Source of the DNA: Limnanthes douglasii subsp. nivea
Lineage: Eukaryota > Streptophyta > Magnoliopsida > Brassicales > Limnanthaceae
Reading direction: 5' to 3'
Length of the DNA: 64,000 nucleotides
Assembly (NCBI GenBank): GCA_036936605.1
Contig: JAUPFV010000004.1
Span: forward strand, 66,674,352 to 66,738,351
Position 1 is the stretch's first letter; every line of letters begins with the position of its first letter. Shown piece by piece: positions 46,300-57,798 of the stretch. The position numbers and the translations under genes were made by a program. The notes beneath the pieces were generated by a model, which was not told the origin of the DNA, ran no database searches, and saw only the letters and a list, made by a program, of their open reading frames with translations.

Positions 46300-46743
46300 T
46301 GGGTAAAATAATCTCACGAATGCGGAAATGGGATCAAACAGGAGAGAAGAATTTAACGTGGTTCGGCTAATTTGCATACGTCCACGAGAGAAAAACAAGT
46401 ATAATTATAACTCAAAAATATTATAAAAGTCGGAGTTTCACTCTATAAACTCTAGATTTATACATTCACTCTCCTCACTCCGAAATATTATACCCGAAAG
46501 AGAATAGTAATCTCACATATCATCCATACAAATTATGTCCCACAAAGCTCATAGGTTTCTCTAAAACACTACCCGTATTTCTCTCTCACTCAAAGTGTTT
46601 CTCTCTGAAGTGCGATAAACAATATTATACTTTAAGATATTGATTTTAAGTTCCATTCTCCAAGACCAACCTAAAATCCTATTTATAGCAAAATAAAGCT
46701 TTCGAAAGAAGCCAAGGTGTAACTTGCAAGAAACGCACTAACA
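46300..46743 (-). repeat. 5' LTR of the reverse-strand copia element
   Basis: On the reverse strand it begins TGTTAGTGCGTTTCTTGC (46743) and ends near ACCCA (46300), five bases before TGGTATCAG (46294-46286), the initiator tRNA-Met primer-binding site. The length of ~444 bp is typical. The end is set by primer-site position, not by a second LTR. Confidence 0.65.
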
Positions 46744-47639
46744 TTAAATAAAAAAACGTTGCTTCCAAGTTATCTTTTATTTAATGACTTATGGTTTTTT
46801 TGTAAGAAATCATTAAAAAGACTCACGATAATAAATGAGAGAGAGAATACGAGCGAACTATATATTGTATTACCATCACCTAATCACCTATAGATGTAAA
46901 AAAAAGTCAAACTTTTAACTTCCAAACATAATTTTTTATTGGAGAAAAGTACCACAAAATACCTTTTCAAGTATGTAAGCGCTAATAAGTACCCAAATAT
47001 GAGACCCTTACACTAATAGTAAGAAGCCAATATTTACCAAATTAGCCCTAATACTAGAAGAAAGAGAAAGTAGATTATTAATAATCTAATTTTTACTTTC
47101 CCCCCCAAATCCCAATAACTCTTAGAAACCGAAAAGATCATAGGAGAAAGTCAGAGAAGAATTTCAACCCTAAAAGAACTCTGTCGACTTTCTCATTTTT
47201 ACCGAACAAACTCCGGTGAGTGTAGAAGAACTGCCGTGCGAAGCGATCGCCCAACTCCATATTCGTTGTGTCGACTGTCTCGTTTTTTCGTCGTGTGAAG
47301 CAAGAACCACCGGGCCGACGAACTTCGTTAGTCGAAACTAAACTTAAGATACAGGCTTACTTTTTTAATTAATCGAGTTTAGTAGACTGCTTGTTGGATG
47401 ATATCCCTATGGATCGTTTTTGTTCGATAACTGCCTTATCGGGAAAGTACTGGGTTTACAATCTCCGGCTGGTGATTATACGATGTGTTGTTTTAAAAAG
47501 ACGAATGTATGTTGTTTGATAGGCATAATAAAATTTATTGTTTAGATGCATAATCGACCGATTTTAGTTGTAAGGAGGCGTAACATGTCGATTCAGGCGT
47601 ATTTTTGGGCTCGTTTGGGTTTTCATATTTTGTGTACGT

Positions 47640-48180
47640 GCATTCTGGTCTGGAACGAAAACCTGGGGAGTTTTGAGGTGGTTTACAGTAGTTTTAGCAT
47701 GTGTCTCGTGTCTGGAACTGAACCCTAGGGAGTTTTTAGGTGGTTTACAGTATTTTTAGTGTGTGTCTCGCGTCTGGTACGATGTTTTAATGCATAATGT
47801 TGATAGTAGTTGTGGTGTGCGTCTCGCGTATGACGGTTGCTAGATTGGAAGATGAGTTTGCTGTTTTAGTATCGTATGTCGCATTATGTGGCGCGTATTT
47901 TGTTTATTGTAATACCGATCTCGCGTCGTTAATATGATTTTTAATACATATCTCGCGTGTGTAAGTGTTTTGGAATTTTGTATCGCGCGTATATCGTTGT
48001 CGTGTCTCGCGGGGTAAGTGATGGGAGTTGTTACTAGCCGAATCAGTAAAGGGTAACACGCACGACATGTAGTGAGTATGTCGCGTCGTAGGGTTGATCG
48101 ATGTGGCTACAACATGGGTCATTGGCGTGTATCTCGCGCAACATGTTTGGTCTATCACGCGTTGTATATGTTGACTCAAT
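47640..48180. repeat. TCGCG-rich left region of the MULE with a 62-bp duplication
   Basis: A 62-bp unit is present twice (from about 47646 and 47708): 'tctggaac' ... 'gagttttgaggtggtttacag' type sequence, each ending in TCTCGYG. TCGCG follows at about 47773, 47827, 47922, 47952, 47986, 48008, 48076 and 48133, with ACGCG in between. This is upstream of, or the first intron of, the Ulp1 gene. Confidence 0.75.
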
Positions 48181-48267
48181 TATGTTGGGTTTATAATAAG
48201 TTTTTTCAAGGAGATATGCATTACTAAAATCTGACATGGGTGTTCTTTTGTGTGTTCAGGTTATGCT

Positions 48268-51200
48268 ATGGGAAAAGGTACTTTTTACAGGTCTGGTTTG
48301 GTAAGCATATTAAATTTGATGCATAAAGACATAGTGGCTGATGAGCATATCAAGGCTACGAAGAACACGCCATTCTATACGTTGCTGAAACTTCCTTCAT
48401 GCTGAGGAACGAAGATCTGCCAAAGAAGAAGTTTAACAAAGTTATAGAGGATATTATAAAGAGTTTTTTTGTAAAGAATGGGTGTTTTAGAATAGGTTCG
48501 AAGAGGGTTAAACTGACCACAAACGATGTTAAAGCCATCTTCAGTCTTAAACACGGAACAGAGGAAAGGCCGATGAACAGAACAATGGCTTTTACTAGAA
48601 GATTTGCTGATGGTGCGGAGAACCAGTCTCCACTGATGTAGAAATATTTCTTGCGTCCAAGGGCGAGGAAAAGTGGACCGTAAAACCAAAAGGCTGTTTC
48701 AAATGCGATGATAAAGGTAGAAATAACAGATTATGAAAGCTAGCCATGTTTTAGCATATACAATTATATAACTACTGTATGTTTTAAAACATGAAAAAAT
48801 AGCAGCAAATGATGGGAGTGAGGAATCAGTAACCGACGTTGAGAAGCTTTTGATACTCTTCATTTGTTCTACCCTTTTCAACTCTGTATCTGGAGATATC
48901 ATGGGCTGGATAATGGTTTTCTATGTAGAAGACATGCTCAAAATTAATGACTATGATTGGTCGGGAGCAATTGTTGAGAAGGTGACGAAGTTTATGGTTA
49001 ATTGTTTGGAGAAAGGGACCCTAGATCACGTCATCGGCTGCGTAGCAGTGTTATTGGTGAGTATTGAACTCGTTGTTTGTATTATTTTGTTCTCCTATAA
49101 AAGTGATACGAGTGTGAGTTGTTTTTTCCCAGCCCTTCATAATGGAGCACACCACACTAGAGGAAGATTTGGTAAGGCCAAATATGATACTTAGGTGCTA
49201 CAAATGGTGGGGGCTCGAGTGCAAGGAGTCCACTATTGCACTTGTTAAAAGGCTGAGGAAGCTGCCCGATGATGAGGTAATATAAGGCCGTTTCATGTTA
49301 TTTATGTAGTCACATGCGTGAGGCATTAGTGACGTAGCGCGATATATATTAATTATTAAGTGCTCTATCACGCGAGAGGTCTTTGCATCCAATCGTGTAG
49401 TTGGTGTGTGATTATTGTACAAGACTCCCGTCGTATGCTGCAACCTCCACAAAAATCGACAACTATGTCTGGACTGCATGCATCGCGTCAGATGTTGTTG
49501 ATGGGATATCGAATTGCATCGAAGGTAACGAACGTGACTCGCGCATGAGTTCTAGGGTTGTATGACTCGCATCGCGAGATGAGTACGTAATCATTAAATG
49601 ATTCGCATCATAGTGACACTTCATTCGAACGATACGCGTCTTATACGTGCGTGTCCACTGTTTATTTGAACATACATGTTGCGTGTTGCAGATATTTGAA
49701 GGAGATGTAAAGTTAACAGAAGCTGAAGAAATGGCCTTCGGGTCGGGGGAGACTGGTGCAAGGTCTGGTAGGAAGTTGACAAGCAAAAGAACAAAGACAA
49801 TGATTAGTAGAAGAGGAAAGCGGGCAAAGTATTGTAGTGAGGGGGAAACAAATGAGATGGAGATTGGACAGACATCTGGAACAGTTGATTACGGGGGAGT
49901 GGATGAGGATTATGGTCAACAAATGCGGGGGTGGTTGGATCAGAATAAAAATATACCCGAGAAAATGGGGCAGCTCAAGTACTCGGACGAAGAGGATGAA
50001 AGTTTACAAGGCAAGCGCTTGTAATATTTTATTTAAGAGGATGGAAGAGGTCAAGAAGAGAACCAGTGGAAAATACAGATACTCGGTAGAAAACAAAAGG
50101 CTTAAGATTTCTCTTGCACGAAAGAATCGACAAGAAAGTATTTAAGAGGTTGTCAATTTTAATGATGCATTTTATTTACTTTGGCTAATACTTGTTGAAT
50201 TTCACCGCAGATTGAAGAACTCCAAAGGGAGGTTGCTTTGTTGACTTTGAAGCTTCAAGAACAAGCTGATAAAGGTAACGAAGATGATGAAGATGCTGGG
50301 GTTAATGAAGCACTAGAGAAGGTTTGTGTACTCCCTTTCTGTTCGGTAGAAGATGAGTCACCAGAGAAAAGAGTAGATGTATCAGTAACAGTGGATGAGG
50401 TTCCTAAAACCATAGTTTATGTCTCAAGAAAACATGGGTTCAAAAAATTAGAAGCAGGACAGAAAAAACATGATAAAGAAGAAGAAGTTGTAGAGGGTTC
50501 TCCACCTGACGACAATGAAGAAGACACAAACGAGGGGGTAGAAGATGGAGGTGAAACAGATGAGGAGAAGAATGAATCTGGAGTTGCTGATGGACCAAAT
50601 GATGTTACTAAGACATCGGGGGAGGGGCAGGCAAATGAAAAAACTTTGTATGTTTTGGGAGATGACAAATGTAGGCTTATCGCGGCCAATTCTATTAGCG
50701 GTGTACCAAGTTGTTCTGGAATTGAAAATGTGGAAAAAGATGAGGAAGTATCCACGGATGGGGCAGATATTGGTGGGGGTGCAGTAGAAGCGGATGTTGA
50801 GGTGCGAATTGCTATTATACCTATAGAAGAAGAACCGAATGTTGTCGTTGCTGAAACTGCACAAGAGTTTGAAGACCAAGCTGAGCAATATGAGCCAACA
50901 CCCATAAAGCAAAAGAAATGTTGTCGTAGCCGAAACTGCTCAAAAGTTTAAGACCAAGCTGAGCAACATTATATTATGACAGCAGCACCTGAACCAATAC
51001 CCATAGAAGCGAAACCTCTTGAGGTCATAACTGAAGCTGCACAAGAGTTACAGCCAAATGTTTTTCTAGAAAAAGGGAGCACGAATGAGATTGTGGGAGA
51101 ACAAAATCGCGTAGAGGCTGCAGATGATACACTGTGGTGAGGTTGCTTCAAAAAACACTGAGGCAGATTTGGAGATTGCAAATGTTGGTGAGCAAAAACT

Positions 51201-53641
51201 TGGGACGGAAATGAATACAACTGGGGCACATGAAAGTCCCCGTAGCGTACCCAAGCCCATGGAGCAAGGACATGAAGATGTAAGTGGATCTTAAAATATT
51301 AAGATTCAGCTATCTTATAGTTGCTTTGTTTTTAATTTGGGGTTTTAATGGTTGTTTATTACATTAGGGAATGTTTTTAAATTTTCAAGTAGCGCAAATT
51401 TTATGTTATAGCTATTATGTGAGTATTTTTGCAGTTTCAAAACTTGACATCTTCCTAACTCGCATTAAGCATGCGGAATGTTATACCATATCTCCTTTTG
51501 ATATCGTGTCATAGTAAAAGATCAAAACCCAGCAAAACAATAGTTTGTTCAATGTGAATCACATGTTGTGTTTCTGTGAAACAAAGTAGTTAAATTACAC
51601 TCAGGTTTAGGTTTTAGTGAATAACGAAACACCAGTGTTGCCTAAGTAGCGTCAAGGTAATATTTATTGGATATCTCGTGTTGTTAAAGTAGAATAGGGT
51701 GAATATACTATTTATTATCTACCTCGCGTTGGCTACATTACGTAAGACTACATTTACTTTCCTGACTCGCGTGGTGTCAAAATTTAGTAAGACAACAATT
51801 CATAGCGTATCGCGCGTGTTAACAAAGTCTATTAAGACTACTGTTTATTACGTAACACGTGTGGTGAGCCAGTATAGTAAGACTACTATATATTGCGTAC
51901 CTCGCGTGGTAAGCCAAATTAAACATGTCACGAGTCACAGGATAATATAACACGCATCGTCGGTTACATTTTGACAGGTATGTAATGTGAAAAAGAAGAT
52001 TAAAGAAAGGAATACATCAATGCGCACAAGGAACTATTAATCAAAAACCAAAGACTGAAACAGTAGTGGAATTAGGAGCTGCTATAAAATCAACAAATGA
52101 GTTACAATGGAAGTTGGAAATGCAACGCAAAGCAAAGGTAGAAGCACTAATACAGCCTGAGATAAGAGAACAACTACAACCAGCAGTGGAAGTGGAAGCA
52201 GATTGTTTTGATCTTCCAAACCTTGATGATGCATTCCTACTGTGTACACAATCATTTTTTACGAAGTTGATAAGACGGCGGCTATACACTCGAGTGGTGA
52301 AAAGTCGGGTGGCAGTAGTGCGTCGAAAAGTTTGTTACAAGATGCACCTACAATGGTAAGTTCTAAACTATGCTAATAATCATATACTGGGTTGTAACTT
52401 GGTGATGATTATTAAACACGATTTATGTCATTTTACAATTAGTAGATAATATAAATCCAAATTGGGATTTACTTACACAGTCGCAATAGGCGGGAGTTAT
52501 TGAACAAACTTAGGAAACAGAAATAGCAACTACAAAGTTAATAGACGTTAGTCAATACCGCAAGGTCCTTCGAATAAAATAAAACGAAGATAAACTAGAC
52601 TCTGAAGTATGGTATTTACCAGAACACGAATTTACATACCGGCTAAGTGTTAGTGTGACATAGCTAATGATCTTAGCATACGAAGGGGAGTTAGATTTCA
52701 AGGTAAAGTTTAGAAACTTGATATAACACAAATAATTGACAACTACTTTAGATATAGCTATCTTTTTTACGTGTTGTAGATCATCGATGCCTGGATATAT
52801 AAGCTGCTTCAAGAATCAAACTGGACTGTACATTTCAAAGGGCTCGATGACGAGTACAACTGTAGATATAAAGTTATTCAGAGTCCCAGCGGTTAATATC
52901 TAATTAATAAATAGCCATTTAAAGTGAACCAGATGTTTGATATTGTTATGGTGTACACTGGTTTTATTACAGACATTACTAGCCAAAAAAGGAGATGTTA
53001 CAAACGTCATGGACACAGTTTTTGAAAACGTGACAGATACATTTATCGCATTCATTCCTATATGCACCATAAATGAAAAATGTACTAAACACTTGACGTT
53101 TTTAGTAATAGACATGGAGAATGGTTTGGAAAAAAACTACAATCCCTTGTTCCCTCTTAGCAAATTCACTGTAGACGACACTAGGAAAACGGGAAATGCC
53201 TTGGTAAATAGTATGAAACCTTATTGGATGATGTTGTATGTTCATTGTTTGCAGGCTAATTGTCCATTACGCGTGATGGTGAATCGCAGCGTAATGGGCA
53301 TTGAACCCGTCTCGCGTTAGTGTGTGTGCGAATCACGTGTAAAAGGATGGAACTCGCGTTCTAATGTAAAGTGATTCGCAACATTACGAGTTCACATTTA
53401 TATCCAGAAAAATAAACTAACATTTTTCTTATTTGACAAGCTGAACTATTGTATGAAGAAGAGATACATACCACGTGTGAAGAATGGATACAAAGTTAAA
53501 GCTGGTAGAGATATTCCACATCAAGATAAAGATTTGCTTGACTGTGGAGTGTTCGTCTGTCAGTATGTCAAAGACATTATCCAGCACGGGTTTGTAGAGA
53601 ATGAATATAGCAAGTGCATGCCAGCTGAAGCACGCACATAA
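48268..53641 (+). pseudogene. Ulp1/C48 peptidase gene of the MULE, multi-exon, broken
   Basis: Ulp1 enzymes cleave SUMO from proteins. Probable exons: 48268-48720, 48835-49050, 49133-49276, 49692-50025, 50211-51290, 51977-52360, 52781-52893, 52972-53254, 53441-53641. The N-terminal part (NTPFYTLLKLPS, CFRIGSKRVKLTTNDVKAIF, VHWF-like GWIMVFYVEDMLKINDYDW) is the usual N-terminal region of MULE Ulp1 proteins. The centre is a long acidic, lysine-rich linker with a heptad-like REVALLTLKLQEQ. The C-terminal peptidase has IIDAWIYKLL, a His region (CTKHLTFLVIDMENG) and Q/Cys motif HQDKDLLDCGVFVCQYV. A frameshift at about 48400 and stops near 48640 and 50950 break it. Confidence 0.85.
51660..51945 (+). 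repeat. ~45-bp tandem array in a Ulp1-gene intron, 5 units
   Basis: Unit of the type 'ctcgcgtggtnagccaaantn' plus 'agtaagactactatttattgcgta', with (C/A)TCGCG or its decayed form ACACG at about 51722, 51766, 51811, 51856 and 51900. It lies wholly in the intron between about 51290 and 51976. Confidence 0.85.
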
Positions 53642-54023
53642 ATTTTTAACCACTTCCTGAATGATAAGAATACTAATATCAGGGCGTCGGATGCCTACTT
53701 GTTCAGTTCAATTCACTAGAGGCAGTTTTTTGTATCTAATTTTATTTTGATTGGTTATTGGGTAACACACGAACCATTGTATTGAAAGTCGTAAGTTAAG
53801 TAGCACTGTATGTTGTATGTGACTCGCGTCACATTTTCCTTTTTTGTCCCCTATCACACGTGATACTATGGGTATGCCTCTCCATGGATCACGCGTGTTA
53901 AGTTTGTAACAAATCAACATTTTATATGTTATGACGCGATGTATAAATATTTACTCATGATCCAATACGCGTGATGCACTATCTATTCAACTCCCGCAAA
54001 AAATTATTTAGTGATTGATATTG

Positions 54024-54110
54024 TCCCGCCAAAACCTTGACCTACTAAATATTACCCACCTAGTTACCCACCAACTTTTTCGCCCTTATATAAACCTCCA
54101 CAAAACAACA
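54024..54110 (+). promoter_or_regulatory. Promoter with E2F-type site before a small ORF
   Basis: TCCCGCCAAAA (54024-54034) is the complement of TTTTGGCGGGA, an E2F-type site. A TATATAAA box follows at about 54096-54103, 55-60 bp before the ATG at 54158. The spacing suits a real RNA polymerase II promoter. Confidence 0.6.
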
Positions 54111-54157
54111 TATAGTATACACTAAAACAATTAACACACTCCAAATAGGAAAATAGT

Positions 54158-54540
54158 ATGAGTTGGTGCGTCGATGAAGACCAACACTTGCTTCAAGCCG
54201 TGAAGTACGTGAAGACAACAAATTTGGATGAAACGGCCGACGTTTTTTTCGATCAAGTGTTATGAAGGATGTACTTTGTCTATGGGAGTATTGGATTTGT
54301 CGGCCCCCACGTTCGCACCAGAGAAGAAGTCGTTTTGAGGTACAACGAACTAAAATCTGAACCCTTACTGACGTGTTTCTGATCTTTGTCTAACTTTGCG
54401 CTTAGAGGCAACAAACTTATGGGAGTGGGAACTTAATGATTGGATATCAAGAGATATGATTGTGTACCTAAAGGAAGCGATTGCAGAGAGAGAAGATGTT
54501 ATTGCCTGTTGTTCACCGGTTGATGATAACCGTGGTTGTT
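54158..54540 (+). pseudogene. Small SANT/Myb-like ORF of the MULE, broken
   Basis: Starts MSWCVDEDQHLLQAVKYVK, like the first helix of a SANT/Myb repeat (W-x2-DED-x2-L-x2-AV), and about 50 codons on has VRTREEVVLRYNEL, like a closing SANT helix. A TGA at about 54263 interrupts the frame. A second open piece (WEWELNDWISRDMIVYLKEA, to 54540) may be a second exon after an intron starting near 54340, though the phases do not join cleanly. It sits downstream of the Ulp1 gene and upstream of the first 52-bp array. The assignment is tentative. Confidence 0.4.
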
Positions 54541-54719
54541 GAATTAAGGCTTTAATTTTGATGACGTTAAAAATGTAACTTTATTAAAAAAAGAAAGTAG
54601 TCTTTAAATTGGATGTAATAGAATAGATTTGGTAATGATAAGAATGTATGACTTTTTTGTTAGTGTAATTTTCATGAAATGGTTACCATTCATGATTGCC
54701 TAGATGTAAACGAGGCATT

Positions 54720-55530
54720 ACGAACATTGCAAGTCTCGCACGTCATGGGGGTAGAACTTCTCGGGTGATTAGGGCCAAGCAAACTCAGTTAGCGGAATAT
54801 AACGTGCACGGCCCGCGTGATGTTGGCAAGTTCAACTAATCTAGGGTCATAGTACACGAATATCTCGCGTGATTAGGCTAGTGCAACTCATCCAATTTCA
54901 TGCCAATTACATCTAGCGTCGTAGTACACGTGGATCTAGTAAGACTGTAAGTTCAACTCATCTAGCGTCATATTGCACGTATGTCTCGCGTCATGTTGTC
55001 AAGCTTAACTCATCTCGCTTCATAGCACACGTAAATCACGCGTGCTTTGAACAAGTTCAACTCATCTAGCGGTAGATTGCACGAGTGTCTCGCATGAATT
55101 GGGTGAGTCCAACTAATGTAGTTTCATATTAAAAGGACATCCCGCGTGAGTAATGCTAGTTGAACGCGTCAAACGTCATAATAAATGAACATCTCGCAAG
55201 ATAGGGTCCTGTAGCACACATCTAGCGTTAGACATCAACCGTACCTCGCGTTGTAGGAGCAAACATAATACATCTAGCGTAACAAGAACTAAACAGCGCA
55301 CGTGATAGGGTGCAGTTTATATGATGTATCCCTTTACTGCGTCCACGTCTCCAATTTATATCATGTATAACTATACTACATCCACGTCTCGCGTTAGGGT
55401 TTGGCCTCATCACGCGCGTTGTATCCAGTTTCATCCATCTAGCGTTAAACGACATGAATCTCACGCGTGATAAAAACAAGGTTAATAAATCTAGCGTCAC
55501 ATTAAATAAACATCTCCCGTAAAATTACTT
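54720..55530 (+). repeat. ~52-bp tandem array 1 of the MULE, degenerate
   Basis: About 13-15 units of 'tagcgtcatattacacgnac' plus 'atctcgcgtgatgtnggcaa' plus 'gttcaactcatc'. Anchors at about 54914, 54963, 55014, 55067, 55119 and 55170 give steps of 49-53 bp. Toward 55200-55500 the units are more decayed. It is the same family as the array at 57125-57660, 2 kb away. Confidence 0.9.
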
Positions 55531-55559
55531 GGGGGTTATTTGTGGGTTTACAACTTATA

Positions 55560-56050
55560 GAACGCAACCAGCGGGGTAATGAACACATTTATGTATATAT
55601 AATTTAACTAATAAACTGGACCAAGGTACATTATTCAGCTAACCAAGGTACAATATTCATTTGTTTATAATGTACTTAGCTATATATTATTTAATTAATC
55701 ATACATTTAATAATAATAAACAAATAATTTTTTTAATTAGAATTAATCAATAAGAATCAAGATGGTAGTAGTACGCGTTGGTTATCGTGATTCAAAATTA
55801 AATTGCGTCATAATTAATGGCTAGTGAAAATACAATGGGTTGTCTTTTCACTAATTGCATTGGGTTTATTAATGCACGATGTGACTTGGGTAGCTAAAGC
55901 ACTCATTACATGTGCATTAATTGCTCACTAGGGTAGTCCTTGTTTTCGAAATTATATAAATAGGCGTCTCGCGGTTGCTTGCATGGTTATCCATAAGACT
56001 ATTACACTTCATCAAACTTTTGGTATTCTTTAGAAAAGCAAAACACCACC
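55560..56050 (+). promoter_or_regulatory. AT-rich spacer and promoter of the acidic ORF
   Basis: AT-rich DNA ending in TATATAAATAGG (about 55953-55964), then a lone TCTCGCGG, and an ATG at 56051 in the context CACCACCATGAGC. A real promoter with an untranslated leader of about 65 bp is likely. Confidence 0.55.
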
Positions 56051-56275
56051 ATGAGCGGTTCAGACGACTCCTACGCCAATAAAGGTTCCGACGGTTCGTT
56101 TTCTGACGTGAGTTCGAGGTACTCGGACTACAAGCGCGAGACTACCACGGAGTACTCTTCCGACGGAGAGTCAGATCCTTTCTCTCCCTCACTTTCACAT
56201 ACGACTGAGTATGACTCTGAATACTCTCTGTCGTGGTCGGACGAGAATTCCGACTACGACTGGTATCTTAAATGA
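56051..56275 (+). CDS. Small Ser/Asp/Glu-rich protein of the MULE
   Basis: 74 residues, MSGSDDSYANKGSDGSF to SDENSDYDWYLK, with S, D, E and Y making up most of it. No recognised domain, signal peptide or membrane segment. A TATA box lies about 90 bp upstream and the ATG context is good, so it may be expressed. The strongly acidic coding-like DNA continues to about 56487 after the stop, so the original protein may have been longer or have a second exon. Its function is unknown. It lies between the two 52-bp arrays. Confidence 0.5.
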   Translation: MSGSDDSYANKGSDGSFSDVSSRYSDYKRETTTEYSSDGESDPFSPSLSHTTEYDSEYSLSWSDENSDYDWYLK

Positions 56276-56487
56276 CGAAGGATACTGAAGAAGAAGAAGA
56301 TGAAGACGAACAGGAGGAAGATAACTCCTAGGAAGTCTTCGAATGACTCATCAGACGATTCTTACTAAGGCGAGGAAACCGAAGAAGAGGAACAAGAGGA
56401 GGATGAAGCGGAGGAGGAGGAAGAGTGTGTCGAGGAGTCTGAGGCTGAGGAGGACACTAAAGAGGAGGGTAACTCTTTAGATTATTA
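56276..56487 (+). pseudogene. Acidic E/D-rich continuation after the stop
   Basis: Runs of GAAGAAGAAGATGAAGACGA-type codons give long Glu/Asp runs in broken frames (stops near 56330, 56368 and 56487). It looks like the decayed C-terminal half of the preceding acidic protein. Confidence 0.4.
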
Positions 56488-57124
56488 AAAACCGTTTGTG
56501 GTTGGAAAAAGTGTAGTAGTTTTTTGAAATTTTAATTGTTAAACCCTATAACATTTGGTTGTTTTTTTATTAAGGTTTAGTATCTGGGCATGGGTAGGCC
56601 CTTTGTTATCGATATGTATTAAGTTAGTCTTCCTTCCTTTTGCAATGTTAAAATTATGAATGGATTTGATTGTCTGATTGCGATAGTTTAATAGTGTACG
56701 TGACAGCCTCGAATTGGAAGACATAATACAGTAGAGATGCATAGTAAATTCCTTTGTCACACGTTGTAAATCCTTAATGACTCGCGCGGCGGAATGGTCA
56801 AACTAATTTTAACCACACAATGCATGATCTTTGGGATGGCTTGTTAGAATGGTAGCACCATATCACGCGCTGTATTTAATTAACATAGCGTGTTATGCAA
56901 CACTTTAACCAGACTCCAGTTGCGAGAAATGAACGGGAGTCGACGGTGTGGTTGCAATAGTTTTATATTCTATGTGACAGTAGGTAATTAACGAACAGAA
57001 TACAGTAGAGATGAATAGGAAGTTGACTTGTCACGCATTATGTCTCCTTAATGACTCGCGTGACATTGACACCATATTGTCAATCACACAAGCCATGATC
57101 AGAGGGATTCCTAGTTCTATTGCA

Positions 57125-57660
57125 ACGTAGCGGGTGTCATAGTACACGACCATCTCGCGTGGTTTAGACAGGTTCAACCCAATTAGCGTCATGTAAGGCG
57201 AACGTCTCGCGTGATGTGGGCAAATGCAACGCGTCTAGCGTCATAGTACACGCATATCTCGCGTGATGTCGGAAGGTGCAACTCGTCTAGCATCATAGCA
57301 CACGAACAGCTCGCGTGGTGTAGGCAAGTGCAACGTGTCTAGCATCATATTACACTTACATCTCGCGTTATGGTTGGAAGTTCAACACATCTACATCGTA
57401 GTGCACGTAAATCTGGCGTGCTTTGCACAAGGCCAAACATCTAGCGTCATATTACACTAATATCTCGCGTACTATGTAAAAGTTCAACTAATCTAGCGTC
57501 ATATTAAATGAGCCTCTCGCGTGATTTGGCCAAGTACAACTCATCTAGCGTCATATTACACTAACATCTCGCGTTAAATACGCAAGTTCAACACGTCTAA
57601 CGTCATATTACAATAACATCTAGCGTGCTTTAGGCACGTTCAACTAATCTAGCATATCAG
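57125..57660 (+). repeat. 52-bp tandem array 2 of the MULE, ~10 units
   Basis: The anchor TAGCG (or a one-base variant) occurs at 57184, 57236, 57288, 57340, 57392, 57442, 57494, 57546, 57598 and 57650, nearly always exactly 52 bp apart. Each unit also carries CTCGCGT. It is less decayed than array 1. It lies just downstream of the transposase gene's 3' end (57799). Confidence 0.95.
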
Positions 57661-57798
57661 ATGAAAACAGATAAAGCTTAAAGCGTATCAACTGAAAAAG
57701 TTTGGGACAATGACGCGAGAAAGATACAGACAAGTGGAATCAAGTTAATACATACTAAATAAAACAGATGAAAACAAGATAAGATTAGGACACGAAGC

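Larger units (their letters stand above)
39709..46743 (-). mobile_element. Reverse-strand Ty1/copia element, 3' part missing
   Basis: Read from right to left: LTR (46743-46300), primer-binding site complementary to initiator tRNA-Met (46294-46286), gag (46213 down), CCHC-like motif (about 45530), integrase (44763-44158) and the start of reverse transcriptase. RT continues on the far side of a nested LTR element (39873-43914) at 39862-39709 with KGFSQRKGIDFEEIFSPVVK and EQLDVK, then ends against the gag fragment. The second LTR and the rest of RT/RNase H are absent. Confidence 0.88.

Noticed and set aside
49690..50150. Separate small basic-protein genes
   Set aside because: Both frames overlap one Ulp1-gene exon and its splice sites; only the exon frame continues the protein.
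50238..50951. Stand-alone acidic protein gene
   Set aside because: It starts right after a splice acceptor and fits as an internal exon of the Ulp1 gene; its reverse-strand frames are shadows.
57125..57660. CRISPR-like array of regular repeats
   Set aside because: Units are tandem without unique spacers, the genome is a plant, and both halves of the unit are repeated.
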